Source: Chitinophagales bacterium
Lineage (GTDB): Bacteria; Bacteroidota; Bacteroidia; Chitinophagales; UBA2359
Reading direction: 5' to 3'
DNA: 64,000 nt
Assembly (NCBI GenBank): GCA_020628375.1
Contig: JAHDFD010000014.1
Coordinates: 25,439 to 89,438 of the forward strand
The position numbers and the translations under genes are program-made. The notes beneath the pieces are model-generated. The model was not told the origin of the DNA and did no database searches. It saw only the letters and a program-made list of their open reading frames with translations. Every line of letters begins with the position of its first letter. Positions within the stretch are counted from its first letter, which is position 1. Positions 17,555 to 26,679 of this stretch are shown in pieces.

Positions 17555-18418
17555 CTACCAACCACCGCTGGCACCACCACCACCAAAGCTTCCGCCTCCA
17601 AAACCGCCGAAGCCACCGCCTCCGCCGCCTCCGCCGCCTCCGAAGCCACCACCGCCGGAAGAGCCACCACCCCACCAGATCGTTCCGCCACCTCTACGTG
17701 GACGATATCGTTTTCTTGGTGTATAATGTCTACGTTTCTTTCTGCGTTTTTTAGGATAAGGATCAGGATAAGTATCAACTCCTTCATCTGAAATAGTTTG
17801 GGCATATTGCGGTGTAGAAAGTAATGAGAAAATAAGCACTGCAAGAAAAACACCCAAAATTATTAAAACAGGAAGTGGAATAGAAAAACTATCATCTTCA
17901 GCACCATCTCCTTTCGAACGCTGAAACTTACCCGTAAGCATATCGTTCATTGTATTCGTTCCGTTTTCTATGCCCTTGTAAAACTTACCTTGCTTAAAAT
18001 GTGGATTAATAACATCTTCAACAATATACTTTGCTCTTGAATCAGAAATATAACCCTCAAGACCATAACCAACCTGAATTGCCGTTTGACGTTGCTTTTT
18101 AGCAATTAGAATAACAATACCATTATCTTTTCCCTGCTGTCCAACTCCCCAGGCCTCACCAATTTGTGCAGCCATCCTATTCACATCAACATTGCCAATA
18201 TTATCCATAAAAACAACAGCCGTTTGAGTCGATGTCTGATTGTCGTATCTTACTAATTTACGTTCCAATAAATCTTCCTCAGCATCACTAAGCATATTGG
18301 CAAAATCGTGAACTAAGCCCTCTTTTTTATCTGGTTTTGCCGGAATCTGTGCCTGTAATTGTTGAATACTGAAACCAGTAAGAATCAGTATATAAAGAAA
18401 AATATATTTGAATTTCAT
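17555..18418 (-). CDS. TPM-domain (YgcG-type) membrane protein
   Basis: A 287-residue protein if translation starts at the ATG at 18418, which directly precedes a signal peptide (about residues 1-20). An ATG further upstream at 18520 would add an unlikely leader. The TPM domain (about 30-170) has LVHDFANMLSDAEEDLLERKL and GWGVGQQGKDNGIVILIAKK-like strands, also called TLP18.3/Psb32. A membrane helix at about 187-207 and basic Arg/Lys runs follow, then a C-terminal Gly-rich tail with Phe, Ser and Trp. The fold often occurs in membrane-proteostasis or phosphatase-like roles. The exact function here is unknown. Confidence 0.85.
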   Translation of the reverse strand: MKFKYIFLYILILTGFSIQQLQAQIPAKPDKKEGLVHDFANMLSDAEEDLLERKLVRYDNQTSTQTAVVFMDNIGNVDVNRMAAQIGEAWGVGQQGKDNGIVILIAKKQRQTAIQVGYGLEGYISDSRAKYIVEDVINPHFKQGKFYKGIENGTNTMNDMLTGKFQRSKGDGAEDDSFSIPLPVLIILGVFLAVLIFSLLSTPQYAQTISDEGVDTYPDPYPKKRRKKRRHYTPRKRYRPRRGGGTIWWGGGSSGGGGFGGGGGGGGGGFGGFGGGSFGGGGASGGW

Positions 18419-18652
18419 TAGTGTAGTTTTAAAATTGAACATCCAATCAATTTTGGCAAAATACCAATCCACGCTTGAAAAGTGTTTAAAATAATCATGT
18501 TGAACACAGTGGCGAACCACCTGAGTAAATCATTTTGCAGAGTATTGGAGCAATGAAGCACCTAAGTCTGGATAAGAAAATACTTTTAGTAAATATCAAC
18601 ATAATAATACAACCAAAAGTAAAGGTAATTGATTCAATTTCGCGAGAAATCT

Positions 18653-19762
18653 TTATAAAGCTTCGTAGGAAAGCTCGGTAATTAAGCCATAATGATCGGC
18701 ATTCCTTTTATTGAACTTATGGAAATTCAATACTTCTAAACGTGGGTCAGCAAAAATATAGTCGATACGTAGTGCTGGAATCGCACCTGCATAAGTTGCG
18801 CCTATACCCAAACCATCTTCTAAAAAAGCATCTTTCAAATATTTCTTCAAAGAGTTATAAGTAAAAGAAACAGGTGTATCATTAAAGTCGCCGCAGACAA
18901 CAACCGGATAAGGCGATTTTTCAATAGCTTCAATTAATTTTTTAGTCTGAATGCCACGCTTTGCATAAGCTCTTTTTAACTTACGCATGATCGATAAAGG
19001 CTTAGAAAGCATAGAGGGGGGTTCTTCAGCATATTTTTCATAACTGAAATCGAATTCATCGTGATTCAGATATATAGATTGAAGATGAACATTGAATAAA
19101 CGGACAATTTTATTCTCTGGTAATTGAATATCACAAAAAGCAATTTGATTACGGGTATCTTCAAGTTTGATCTCCCCTTTATTTACAATCGGATACTTGG
19201 AAAAAGCAACTACACCAAAATGTCGATCGTGTTTATCACCGGCTTTTATTCTAATATTGAAATGATAATTATTGAGTGAAGTAAGATTTTTAAAATGCTC
19301 GATATTATTATTTTCTACACCATTTTCATTATGAGAGAAAAACTCCTGGAATAATAAGACATCAGGATCGGCATCCATTACATCTTTGAGGATCTTATCG
19401 CGGGCATTTTCTCTTTTCTGCCAGGAATAAATATTGAAAACCTCAACGTTTTGGGTCATGATTTTAAAACGCTTTTCGGAAAATTTATCAGTAAGAGAAG
19501 TTTGAAAAGCAAAAGACTGGCTAACACCTTCCTGAACTAATAATAAGCAAATAACAAATGGAATAGTACGAAGCCATTTCATTCTGAAAGCCCAATACAT
19601 AGAAAAAAGCATACAGATAAAAGTAAGTGGTAAAAAGTTCAGGGAAAGCAAAGCAGGAAAAGCAAAAATAGATGGATCGATATAAGACGACCAATACGAA
19701 AGAAGCCATAGAACAAGCAAAGCAAAGTAGGCTATAAGGCTTATGTTATCGAGTAGTTTCAA
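18653..19762 (-). CDS. Endonuclease/exonuclease/phosphatase (EEP) family membrane protein
   Basis: A 369-residue protein with about three N-terminal membrane helices (residues about 10-85) and a C-terminal EEP domain (about 100-365). Catalytic-type motifs are visible: KIMTQNVEVFN at the start of the fold, LLFQEFF with the metal-binding Glu, VVVCGDFNDTP with the Asp-x-Asn pair, and RIDYIFADPRL then NADHYGLITEL with the terminal Asp-His. EEP enzymes cut phosphodiester or phosphomonoester bonds; the substrate is not predictable. In Bacteroidota such a gene often follows a pair of rhomboid genes, as it does here. Confidence 0.85.
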   Translation of the reverse strand: MKLLDNISLIAYFALLVLWLLSYWSSYIDPSIFAFPALLSLNFLPLTFICMLFSMYWAFRMKWLRTIPFVICLLLVQEGVSQSFAFQTSLTDKFSEKRFKIMTQNVEVFNIYSWQKRENARDKILKDVMDADPDVLLFQEFFSHNENGVENNNIEHFKNLTSLNNYHFNIRIKAGDKHDRHFGVVAFSKYPIVNKGEIKLEDTRNQIAFCDIQLPENKIVRLFNVHLQSIYLNHDEFDFSYEKYAEEPPSMLSKPLSIMRKLKRAYAKRGIQTKKLIEAIEKSPYPVVVCGDFNDTPVSFTYNSLKKYLKDAFLEDGLGIGATYAGAIPALRIDYIFADPRLEVLNFHKFNKRNADHYGLITELSYEAL

Positions 19763-19815
19763 TGATATTTCCTAATTTATAAAGAAAAAATACCCACTTA
19801 GGTTTGTTCACCTTA

Positions 19816-19834
19816 GTTGTGTCTCCCGACCTAC
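19816..19834. repeat. Dispersed palindromic (REP-like) repeat
   Basis: GTTGTGTCTCCCGACCTAC, followed by GGATACTTGAAAAG, sits in the gap between the EEP gene and the rhomboid gene. It closely matches the copy at 17392, including the tail after the palindrome. Confidence 0.65.
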
Positions 19835-19904
19835 GGATACTTGAAAAGTATTGGTTTTCAGTTTATAGAAATTTAAACATACTCCAAAGTGAAATTAGAA
19901 AGAA

Positions 19905-20867
19905 TTAAGATTCATTGCTATAAGTAAATAAAAATTCGCGTTCTTCTTTACTTAAATTATCGTAACCTTTTTCCTTGATCTTATCCAGAATTTCATCAAC
20001 CTTTTCACGCTTTTCTTCCATGGTCATATTATTCGGGTCAAGAGATGCTTTCTGCTTGCGCTTAATATTAGCAATAACTGTTTCCTGAAAGCCTTTAGCT
20101 TCAGCTTTCACACTTTCTCTGCGACGATAAACAACTCTTGGTTTCGGGTTGCGATTACCGGTAATTCTATCGAAGAAATTATTAACAGGTGAAATCCAGT
20201 CGTTACCATTTTGTAATTGTCGCATCAAGAAAAAACCCATTGCTGCACCACCAAGGTGAGCAAAATGCCCTCCGGTATTACTTAAGTTAGAAATAGCCAA
20301 TAAATCGAACAAGATCATTACAAGAGCAATATACTTTATACGTACATCACCAAAAAACAATAAACGTATAGAATAATCAGGACTTAAAGCAACCGTAGCA
20401 AATACAACAGCCATAACACTTGCAGAAGCACCGATCATTGGAAGGTCAACACCTTTGAAAACAGGTAAAGTATTGTACAGTAAAACAAATACAAATGCAC
20501 CGGCTAAACCACCCATTAAGTAGATAGGAAGAATTTTCTTTACATCTAAGAAAACAGTAAATATTCTACCAAACCACCATAACCAAAGCATATTGAACAA
20601 AATATGTAATGCTCCTTCATGAACAAACATATAAGTAAAAGGAGTCCAGAAACGCGTAGCTAAGGTTTTTAATCCTGAAGGTACACTTATAAAAGATTTA
20701 ACAGGAGCATAAATATTAGGATCACCAGCTAAAAAAACATTACTTACAATACCTAAAATAATAAGCACTACCCATACAGCTACATTAACCAATACAAGCT
20801 GAGTAAGCACTCCACCGTATCTGAACTGATATTTTAATTCTTCCAATATGCTGTTATTACCGTACAT
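19905..20867 (-). CDS. Rhomboid-family intramembrane serine protease (distal)
   Basis: A 320-residue protein with six or so membrane helices in the first 220 residues. The catalytic serine is in the MIGASASVMAV loop (Gly-x-Ser) and the catalytic histidine in GGHFAHLGGAAMGF. An earlier HEGALHILFNMLWLWWFG segment is the rhomboid His-x-x-x-Asn motif. Rhomboids cleave membrane proteins within the bilayer. The C-terminal 100 residues are a charged cytoplasmic tail with basic and coiled segments. It is separated by only 3 bp from the upstream rhomboid gene, so the two are co-transcribed. Confidence 0.92.
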   Translation of the reverse strand: MYGNNSILEELKYQFRYGGVLTQLVLVNVAVWVVLIILGIVSNVFLAGDPNIYAPVKSFISVPSGLKTLATRFWTPFTYMFVHEGALHILFNMLWLWWFGRIFTVFLDVKKILPIYLMGGLAGAFVFVLLYNTLPVFKGVDLPMIGASASVMAVVFATVALSPDYSIRLLFFGDVRIKYIALVMILFDLLAISNLSNTGGHFAHLGGAAMGFFLMRQLQNGNDWISPVNNFFDRITGNRNPKPRVVYRRRESVKAEAKGFQETVIANIKRKQKASLDPNNMTMEEKREKVDEILDKIKEKGYDNLSKEEREFLFTYSNES

Positions 20868-20870
20868 TAT

Positions 20871-21560
20871 TTAGAATTTGTGCCAAGTTTTAAGAATGAT
20901 AAAACCAATTAACATGCCACTCAAATGCGCTACATGCCCAATTCCGGTTGCAGAACCTGAAATACTCATATATAACTCAAAAGCGATCAAAATCATTACA
21001 AGATATTTGGCTTTTAATGCAACAGGCGGAAAAATTAACCTTAAAACCATATTGGGAAAAGTCATACCAAAGGCCAATAATAAACCATAAACTGCACCCG
21101 AAGCACCAACCATACTTTTAAAATAAACATTATTAACAGGACCGAGCGTATTAATTTGTTGCACTGTTGGATCGATAGTATTAGCTACATATTGAACAAT
21201 AGCTGTATCAATTCCCATGGTAAGTAAACCTGCACCGATACCGCATGCCAAATAGTAAAATAAAAATCGTTTTGCTCCCCAGGTTCTTTCTAAGATAGAA
21301 CCAAACATCCAAAGGGCATACATATTGAATAAAATATGAAATAATACATAACTGCCACTGGTTGCATGAGCAAACATGTGTGTTACGATCTGATAAGGAG
21401 CAAAGTTTGCCGTGTCCCAATAGTAAATGGCAATCCAATGATTCAGATTAAAACCACCTAAAACCTGAGCAGGAATAAACATAGCTGCCAACCAAACCAG
21501 TACATTTATAATAACTAGATTTTTAACAACATCAGGGGTATATTTAAACGATCCGAGCAT
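20871..21560 (-). CDS. Rhomboid-family intramembrane serine protease (proximal)
   Basis: A 229-residue six-helix rhomboid without a long tail. The catalytic serine lies in MVGASGAVYGLLLAFG, the histidine in GIGHVAHLSGMLIG, and the HILFNMYALWMFG segment holds the conserved His-x-x-x-Asn. It is first in a unit with the longer rhomboid and probably the EEP gene. Paired rhomboids of different length are common in Bacteroidota, and their substrates are unknown. Confidence 0.93.
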   Translation of the reverse strand: MLGSFKYTPDVVKNLVIINVLVWLAAMFIPAQVLGGFNLNHWIAIYYWDTANFAPYQIVTHMFAHATSGSYVLFHILFNMYALWMFGSILERTWGAKRFLFYYLACGIGAGLLTMGIDTAIVQYVANTIDPTVQQINTLGPVNNVYFKSMVGASGAVYGLLLAFGMTFPNMVLRLIFPPVALKAKYLVMILIAFELYMSISGSATGIGHVAHLSGMLIGFIILKTWHKF

Positions 21561-21631
21561 TTATATAATATGACTTGTTTTTTTTAAGAGGGTTATTATT
21601 AAAGCAGAAGTAAATTTCAAATCGAATAATG

Positions 21632-22264
21632 TTATAGGTTACTTCTTTCTTGTCTGGCACCGAAATAAGTAAGTAAACGTAAGGTTACCACATTATGACG
21701 ACCAATTCTGTTACCATTTACTTTTACATTGGGTACTGAAAATGCCCATCGAAAACCAACACGAAAGGTGCGATTAATATTATAAGTAGCATCACCAAAA
21801 GCACTGATGTCAATATTATTATCTACATTGGGTACGCCAAAAATTTCATCCGACTCATCAAAACCATTGCGCTTATAAACATTGCGCATAGAGCGCCCGA
21901 AACTTAAACCTGCACCAAAATCCATTCCCTTAATATCGTGGTATTTAACAATCAAAGGTATTTCCAGATAATCCATAAAATACTCTTCCTGATCATCGTC
22001 ATCACTATCTAAAGCACTTGGAACGAATCGGCTACCTCGCTGTGAATACAACAATTCCAGACCAACCGAAAATTTTTCAGCAATATTTACATCTGCACCA
22101 ACTCCGGCATGTAAGCCGACTTTTCTAAAACCTTGGAACTGATCTCCGGCAATTTGAGTGCCATTGAAACCAATAATAGGACCCGCTTCAAAAAGTTGAG
22201 CCGAAACGTTTTGTTCAGCTATAATTCCTGAAAGAAACAGTAAAGAAAATATTAGTTTTTTCAT
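21632..22264 (-). CDS. PorT-like outer-membrane beta-barrel protein
   Basis: A 210-residue protein. The ATG at 22264 is preferred because it begins directly with a signal peptide (MKKLIFSLLFLSGII, cleavage near Ala-Gln), while the ATG seven codons upstream adds a charged leader. The mature part alternates hydrophobic and polar residues in short strands (for example GLHAGVGADVNIAEKFSVG) and ends with a Tyr-Phe-Gly-Ala strand, as in small eight-stranded barrels of the PorT/OmpW type. Specific function is unknown. It lies between the DUF4834 and rhomboid genes on the same strand. Confidence 0.75.
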   Translation of the reverse strand: MKKLIFSLLFLSGIIAEQNVSAQLFEAGPIIGFNGTQIAGDQFQGFRKVGLHAGVGADVNIAEKFSVGLELLYSQRGSRFVPSALDSDDDDQEEYFMDYLEIPLIVKYHDIKGMDFGAGLSFGRSMRNVYKRNGFDESDEIFGVPNVDNNIDISAFGDATYNINRTFRVGFRWAFSVPNVKVNGNRIGRHNVVTLRLLTYFGARQERSNL

Positions 22265-22333
22265 AATCAGATCTTGATAAGACAAGTTGTTTTGAGGGAA
22301 AGAATAATTTAAAATATTATTCAGTTAAGAGCA

Positions 22334-22624
22334 CTAGGCTTCTTCATAATCAATATACTCTCCCAGATCTTTAGAAGGCTTTTTAGAAGTAGATGTTTTT
22401 TTATTCGATTGAATAACTGTTTCTCCTTCTTTAGCTTGTTGTTGAAAAGGATTTTGATGATTAGCAGAACCGCCAAATTGTTGATTGAACATTTCTTGCT
22501 GTTTTTGAACTTTTCGCAATAAATATTTTGATAATGCCTGAAATACTAATTTGAAAAAATAATAGATCAGTAGTACCCAAAGTATGAATTTGATTAATCC
22601 CATTAGAATATAATTAAAGAGCAA
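22334..22624 (-). CDS. DUF4834 family small membrane protein
   Basis: A 96-residue protein with one or two N-terminal membrane helices (about residues 4-30), a charged linker with Gln and Asn runs, and the C-terminal GETVIQ plus DLGEYIDYEEA motif that I recognise from DUF4834 of Bacteroidota. A second ATG at 22603 is also possible. Function is unknown. In related genomes it often neighbours the rhomboid/EEP genes, which is also the case here. Confidence 0.75.
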   Translation of the reverse strand: MLFNYILMGLIKFILWVLLIYYFFKLVFQALSKYLLRKVQKQQEMFNQQFGGSANHQNPFQQQAKEGETVIQSNKKTSTSKKPSKDLGEYIDYEEA

Positions 22625-22771
22625 AAATAACGCTATCGTCGTATGCCGACCTATTCAGAACGTAAAATATAACGACTATGTTCCCTATTTAAGTTTTCTT
22701 AAAGAAAGAATATGGATGAAAAATTATTGACTTTTGTCAATTTGAAATACTATATAGCCCAAAAATCGTTT

Positions 22772-22779
22772 TAGATTTG
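22772..22779 (+). promoter_or_regulatory. Putative -7 promoter box of accA
   Basis: TAGATTTG matches TAnnTTTG. It lies 97 bp before the accA start chosen here and 31 bp before an upstream in-frame ATG at 22810. A well-spaced -33 box is not evident. Confidence 0.45.
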
Positions 22780-22875
22780 TAAAGAATAAACTTGTTTGAC
22801 TAGTAATTCATGTTGTACAATATACAAAGATTTAATAGTCAACAGGCAAGTACAAAGCAAGGTAAAATATTAATC

Positions 22876-23835
22876 ATGGTATTTTTAGATTTTGAGCGAC
22901 CAATTGCTGATTTGTATGAACAGCGAGAAAAAATGGAGTTATTAGGAAAGAAACAAAGAACTGATGTTTCTGATCAACTATTATTAATAGATGAAAAAAT
23001 TGCTTCAGAAAGAGCACGTATTTACAGTAACCTGAGTCCCTGGCAACGTGTTCAGATCTCCAGACATCCACAGCGTCCATATACCTTGTTTTATATTAAT
23101 GAAATTTGTGATAAATTCATTGAATTACACGGCGATCGTAACATGGGTGATGATAAAGCGATTGTTGGTGGTTGGGGACAAATAGATGGTGAAAGTATTA
23201 TGTTCATCGGTCATCAAAAGGGTTCAGATACCAAAATGCGTCAGTACCGCAACTTTGGAATGCCTAATCCCGAAGGTTATCGGAAAGCACTTCGCCTAAT
23301 GAAAATGGCTGAAAAATTCAAGAAACCTGTGGTTACCTTCATCGATACACCAGGGGCTTATCCGGGGATTGAAGCAGAAGAACGTGGACAAGCACAAGCC
23401 ATTGCTCAAAACCTGATGGAGATGAGTCAACTTAATGTGCCAATACTGTGTATCATTATTGGGGAAGGAGCTTCAGGCGGAGCAATAGGTATTGGTTTAG
23501 GCGATAGAATTTTAATGTTAGAAAACACTTGGTATTCGGTTATTTCTCCAGAGTCATGTTCTTCGATCTTATGGCGAAGCTGGGATTTCAAAGAAACAGC
23601 AGCAGAGCAATTACGCTTAACTGCAGAAGATATGAAAGGAGCCGGAATCGTTGATTATATTGTAAAAGAACCCGACTATGGAGCGCATAATAATCCGTCG
23701 GAAATGGCTAAAACTTTGAAAATGCACATTCAGAGTCACCTGAAACAACTTAAAGAACTCGATACAAACACACTAATCTCTAAACGTATAGATAAATACG
23801 CTCAAATTGGGGAATATACTATGGTTGATGAGTGA
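22876..23835 (+). CDS. accA: Acetyl-CoA carboxylase carboxyltransferase subunit alpha
   Basis: A 319-residue protein when started at 22876. The N-terminus [16 protein letters not shown] then matches the family, and 319 is a normal AccA length. An upstream ATG at 22810 would add 22 residues with no family match. With AccD it moves the carboxyl group from biotin to acetyl-CoA to make malonyl-CoA for fatty-acid synthesis. Typical motifs are [44 protein letters not shown] and [12 protein letters not shown]. AccD and the biotin subunits are elsewhere. Confidence 0.96.
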   Translation: MVFLDFERPIADLYEQREKMELLGKKQRTDVSDQLLLIDEKIASERARIYSNLSPWQRVQISRHPQRPYTLFYINEICDKFIELHGDRNMGDDKAIVGGWGQIDGESIMFIGHQKGSDTKMRQYRNFGMPNPEGYRKALRLMKMAEKFKKPVVTFIDTPGAYPGIEAEERGQAQAIAQNLMEMSQLNVPILCIIIGEGASGGAIGIGLGDRILMLENTWYSVISPESCSSILWRSWDFKETAAEQLRLTAEDMKGAGIVDYIVKEPDYGAHNNPSEMAKTLKMHIQSHLKQLKELDTNTLISKRIDKYAQIGEYTMVDE

Positions 23836-24015
23836 TAAATGATGAATGATTTTATAAAAATCTAACGCATGAAAATGACATTTAGAAAATTGGGTCATTC
23901 AGAACGAAACGAAGTTTAGCGTAGTTGAAGTGAAGAATCTGGAAATTAAAGGTGCAATGAGCTGTTTTATTTCAATCGTAATACAATTTACGCACCGAAG
24001 TTGGACGAGTACTAC

Positions 24016-25056
24016 CTAATATCTCACCTTAAAAGGAGGCGCTATTCCTTTGAGCTTATGACCGTTCTGTGTTTCAAAAGTAGCAAATGTACCTTTATCA
24101 GTATGAAAGTCAGAACCAGTTAATTCCTCTATTTCGAGAACAGGGGTAACACAAGTGTCTTTTCCTTTAAAAAGTGCTACCCACTCGTCACGTGTTTTCG
24201 ATTTAAACAAAGCCTCAACTTCAGATTTAGGAAAATTTATATTCATTAGTTCTAACCCATTATTGCGTTTCCATTCAGGTTTACCAATAATTTCACATAC
24301 ATTATTCCAGAACTTCAATTCCAAGGCAGCAACAGCTAACCACTTAGCATCTTTACACTCATAAGCAGCATAATTTACGGCAGTTTTTCCATTTATAAGG
24401 TTGAATTGTCTATAGTCAGTACCTCCCTGATGCAATGCAAAAGGAATTGTCAAAAATGGATTCATAGCATCAGCAATTGAAATATCGAGAAAACAGGTAT
24501 CACCTTTAATTAAAGCAGCTTGAATAGCGATAATAGCCATATATGCACCGCTAATATCGGCAAATTGTGTATCAGAAAAATTCACATTCTCCCCCTTGTC
24601 TTTCATTAACGACATAATACCAGAATAGGCAAGGTAATTGGCATCATGTCCGGCTTCGGTAGCATAGTTGTTTTCCTGACCATAACCGGTTAAAGAAGCA
24701 TAAACGATTTTAGGGTTGATCTTTTTTACAGCATCAAAACCCAAACCCCATGCCTCCATTGCTCCAGGCCGAAACTGCTCGATCAATACATCTGCATCCT
24801 GAATAAGGGATGCTATTTCTTTCAAACCTTCTTCAGTTGAATAATCGATCAGGCATAATCGTTTATTATGATTCAGCTGATGAAAAAGAATGCTTGCACT
24901 ATCGACCTGTGGCCCGATAAAGCGAGCATAATCCATACGTTTCGGACTTTCGACCTTAATAACTTCAGCACCCATTTGAGCCATTAAATGGGTAGCAACA
25001 GGTCCGGGTAATAAACGGGTGAAATCGATAATCTTAATACCATCTAAAAGCTTCAT
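24016..25056 (-). CDS. CaiB/BaiF-type CoA transferase, alpha-methylacyl-CoA racemase-like
   Basis: A 346-residue class III CoA-transferase-fold protein. The N-terminal DFTRLLPGPVATHLMAQMGA and EVIKVESPKR motifs bind CoA. The catalytic Asp is in AGHDANYLAYSG (about residue 145), and the preceding SLTGYGQ is also conserved. The Gly-His-Asp-x-Asn-Tyr-Leu arrangement and the length fit alpha-methylacyl-CoA racemase better than formyl- or carnitine-CoA transferases, but the fold is shared and the substrate is not certain. No neighbouring acyl-CoA genes suggest a pathway. Confidence 0.8.
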   Translation of the reverse strand: MKLLDGIKIIDFTRLLPGPVATHLMAQMGAEVIKVESPKRMDYARFIGPQVDSASILFHQLNHNKRLCLIDYSTEEGLKEIASLIQDADVLIEQFRPGAMEAWGLGFDAVKKINPKIVYASLTGYGQENNYATEAGHDANYLAYSGIMSLMKDKGENVNFSDTQFADISGAYMAIIAIQAALIKGDTCFLDISIADAMNPFLTIPFALHQGGTDYRQFNLINGKTAVNYAAYECKDAKWLAVAALELKFWNNVCEIIGKPEWKRNNGLELMNINFPKSEVEALFKSKTRDEWVALFKGKDTCVTPVLEIEELTGSDFHTDKGTFATFETQNGHKLKGIAPPFKVRY

Positions 25057-25407
25057 TAGAAGTATGTTTCAATTTAAAAGTTGAAGGTAAAATAAAAAGT
25101 GGTAAAACTAAAAACCGAGATAGTATTAAGCGTATGTTTGAAATTTATTGAAGCCAATTGTAGTGTAACAATAGAAGTAAAGAGCACTTACAGAATTGAG
25201 CCATTTCGGTATATGCAGAAATCTCCACCTGCTTGGTTCGTCAAAAAATTAAACGAATAAAAACTTTAAATTGGTAGTCTGAAGTTGGTCAGCGACCAAC
25301 TTAGGTGAATTGGAAATATAACTTTGTACTATATTAGTCATGGTTACAGAAATAGTTATAGTATTGTTGTCTTATCATAACTAGCGAAAACAAGTCCTTA
25401 ATTTAAA
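25057..25407. other. Intergenic gap between divergent CaiB-type and HxlR genes
   Basis: About 350 bp. It holds the palindrome at 25284-25300 and TAACTTTG at 25319-25326, a match to the -7 box that could drive the HxlR gene. No ORF or RNA was recognised. Confidence 0.45.
25284..25300. repeat. Dispersed palindromic repeat
   Basis: GTTGGTCAGCGACCAAC is a 17-bp near-perfect palindrome with the same arms as the copies at 28077 and 28111. Confidence 0.65.
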
Positions 25408-25749
25408 TTGTTTATGTACGAATTCAATGGTAAAAAATATCCCTGTTGTACCAGTCTGACAATGGGATTAATTGGTGGAAAATGGAAAACAGTTATTCTT
25501 TATTATCTGATAGAAGAAACACTGCGTTACAATGAACTAAGAAAGAAAATGCCAACGGTAACCGAACGTACCTTGAGTCTTCAATTAAAAAAACTGGAAG
25601 AAGATGGTTTAATAAAAAGGAAGGTTTATACTTCAAAACCACCGCTGAAAGTTGAATACTCTTTAACGGAATTTGGTAGAACGGTTGTTCCGTTAATTCA
25701 AGCTATAGCCAACTGGGGCGATTATGTTGTGAGCACCTTTGAAAAATAA
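25408..25749 (+). CDS. HxlR-family winged-helix transcriptional regulator
   Basis: A 113-residue protein covering one HxlR winged helix. The family features visible are the early Cys pair (YPCCTSLTMGLIGGKWK), the LRYNELRKKMPTVTERTLSLQ recognition-helix region around residue 45, and the wing with VEYSLTEFG. A second ATG two codons in is also possible. These regulators often sense electrophiles or oxidants through the N-terminal cysteine and control neighbouring oxidoreductase genes. The nearby VOC and quinone-reductase-like genes are plausible targets, but this is not shown by the sequence. Confidence 0.9.
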   Translation: MFMYEFNGKKYPCCTSLTMGLIGGKWKTVILYYLIEETLRYNELRKKMPTVTERTLSLQLKKLEEDGLIKRKVYTSKPPLKVEYSLTEFGRTVVPLIQAIANWGDYVVSTFEK

Positions 25750-25816
25750 GGAAAAATGAATACTTGATAAGGGCTAAAACCTGTTAGAATTAGCAGTAGT
25801 AGAACACCAAGCATAC

Positions 25817-26344
25817 TTATTTCAAATTCAATTGCCACGAAACACCGAATCGGTCTTCGACGAATCCAAATTTCTGACTGAAACCATAATTACCCAGTGG
25901 CATCATTACCGTTCCATTTTCAGATAGCTTGGTAAATAATTGATCGATCTCGTTTTCATCGGTACATTCAACAAAGTTGGAAACTGCTGGTGTAAAACCC
26001 CATTCATGTATTGCTGGGCTGTCGCTGCACATAAACAATTTTCCATTCAAAGTGAAACTAGCGTGCATTATTGTTCCTTCTTTACCCGGACCTTCTGCTC
26101 CCCATTGTGTTAAGGAGATTATTTCTGAATTGTCGAATAAACTTATATAAAAGTTCATCGCTTCTTCAGCGTTTTCCTTTTGAAAGGTGAGGAATGTTGC
26201 TATTTGTCCTTTCATTTTGGTTGATTGTTTAGTTTTCTGTTTTTTAGAATTATCGGGTTTTATTTCTGTTTGGGCGAGTACCTTAAAATCAGAAAAACCG
26301 AAAGTAATGAGCGATAAAAATAACAAATTGGCAATAATTTTCAT
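25817..26344 (-). CDS. Secreted VOC-superfamily (PhnB-like) protein
   Basis: A 175-residue protein. Starting at 26344 gives a signal peptide (MKIIANLLFLSLITFGF, cleavage near Leu-Ala-Gln) and a Lys/Gln-rich linker. A full 3-demethylubiquinone-9-methyltransferase-like VOC domain follows (about 45-175): ATFLTFQKENAEEAMNFY, LFDNSEI, SFTLNGKLFMCSD and FVEDRFGVSWQL. Family members are usually cytoplasmic metal-binding or small-molecule-binding proteins, so a Sec signal on this fold is unusual. The annotated ATG further upstream would hide the signal peptide. Confidence 0.8.
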   Translation of the reverse strand: MKIIANLLFLSLITFGFSDFKVLAQTEIKPDNSKKQKTKQSTKMKGQIATFLTFQKENAEEAMNFYISLFDNSEIISLTQWGAEGPGKEGTIMHASFTLNGKLFMCSDSPAIHEWGFTPAVSNFVECTDENEIDQLFTKLSENGTVMMPLGNYGFSQKFGFVEDRFGVSWQLNLK

Positions 26345-26426
26345 GTTCAGTTTTTTAGTAAGTATAAGACTTCTCGAAGATAAAAGACAAATCATTTGTT
26401 CTGTAGTAGCTAAACAATATTAAGTA

Positions 26427-26570
26427 ACCTAAGTTGTGATAAATCTCAACTGTTAACAGTACAATAGTCCACTGTCCACAAAAACCATTATACTCGTGAA
26501 GCGTAAGGTTTTGTGGTCTGTTAAACAATCGTCTATGTACAAAAATGTCATTATACATCGCAACTTGAAT
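26427..26570. mobile_element. MITE-like element, copy 2
   Basis: A 144-bp element nearly identical to copy 1. Its ends are AAGTTGTGAT (26431) and ATCGCAACTT (26557-26566), one mismatch from perfect inversion. It is flanked by TAAGTA (26421-26426) and CAAGTA (26571-26576), a 5-bp match consistent with a target-site duplication. It lies between the VOC gene and the MDR terminator. Confidence 0.85.
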
Positions 26571-26613
26571 CAAGTAATAATAATGAATATTCTTTACATA
26601 TACTAAATAGAAA

Positions 26614-26657
26614 ATGCCCGTTTCATTCTAGTGTTAAAACCAAAACGAAACGGGCAT
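26614..26657 (-). terminator. Hairpin terminator of the MDR gene
   Basis: An 11-bp stem (26614-26624 with 26647-26657, ATGCCCGTTTC and its complement) with a 22-nt loop. It lies directly after the quinone-reductase-like gene on the minus strand. Confidence 0.55.
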
Positions 26658-26679
26658 AAATTGAATTAGTTGTTAATTA

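Noticed and set aside
17497..17853. Ala/Val-rich 118-codon frame over the Gly-rich tail of the TPM gene
   Set aside because: It is the alternate frame of a GGN-rich tract; the TPM protein explains the region.
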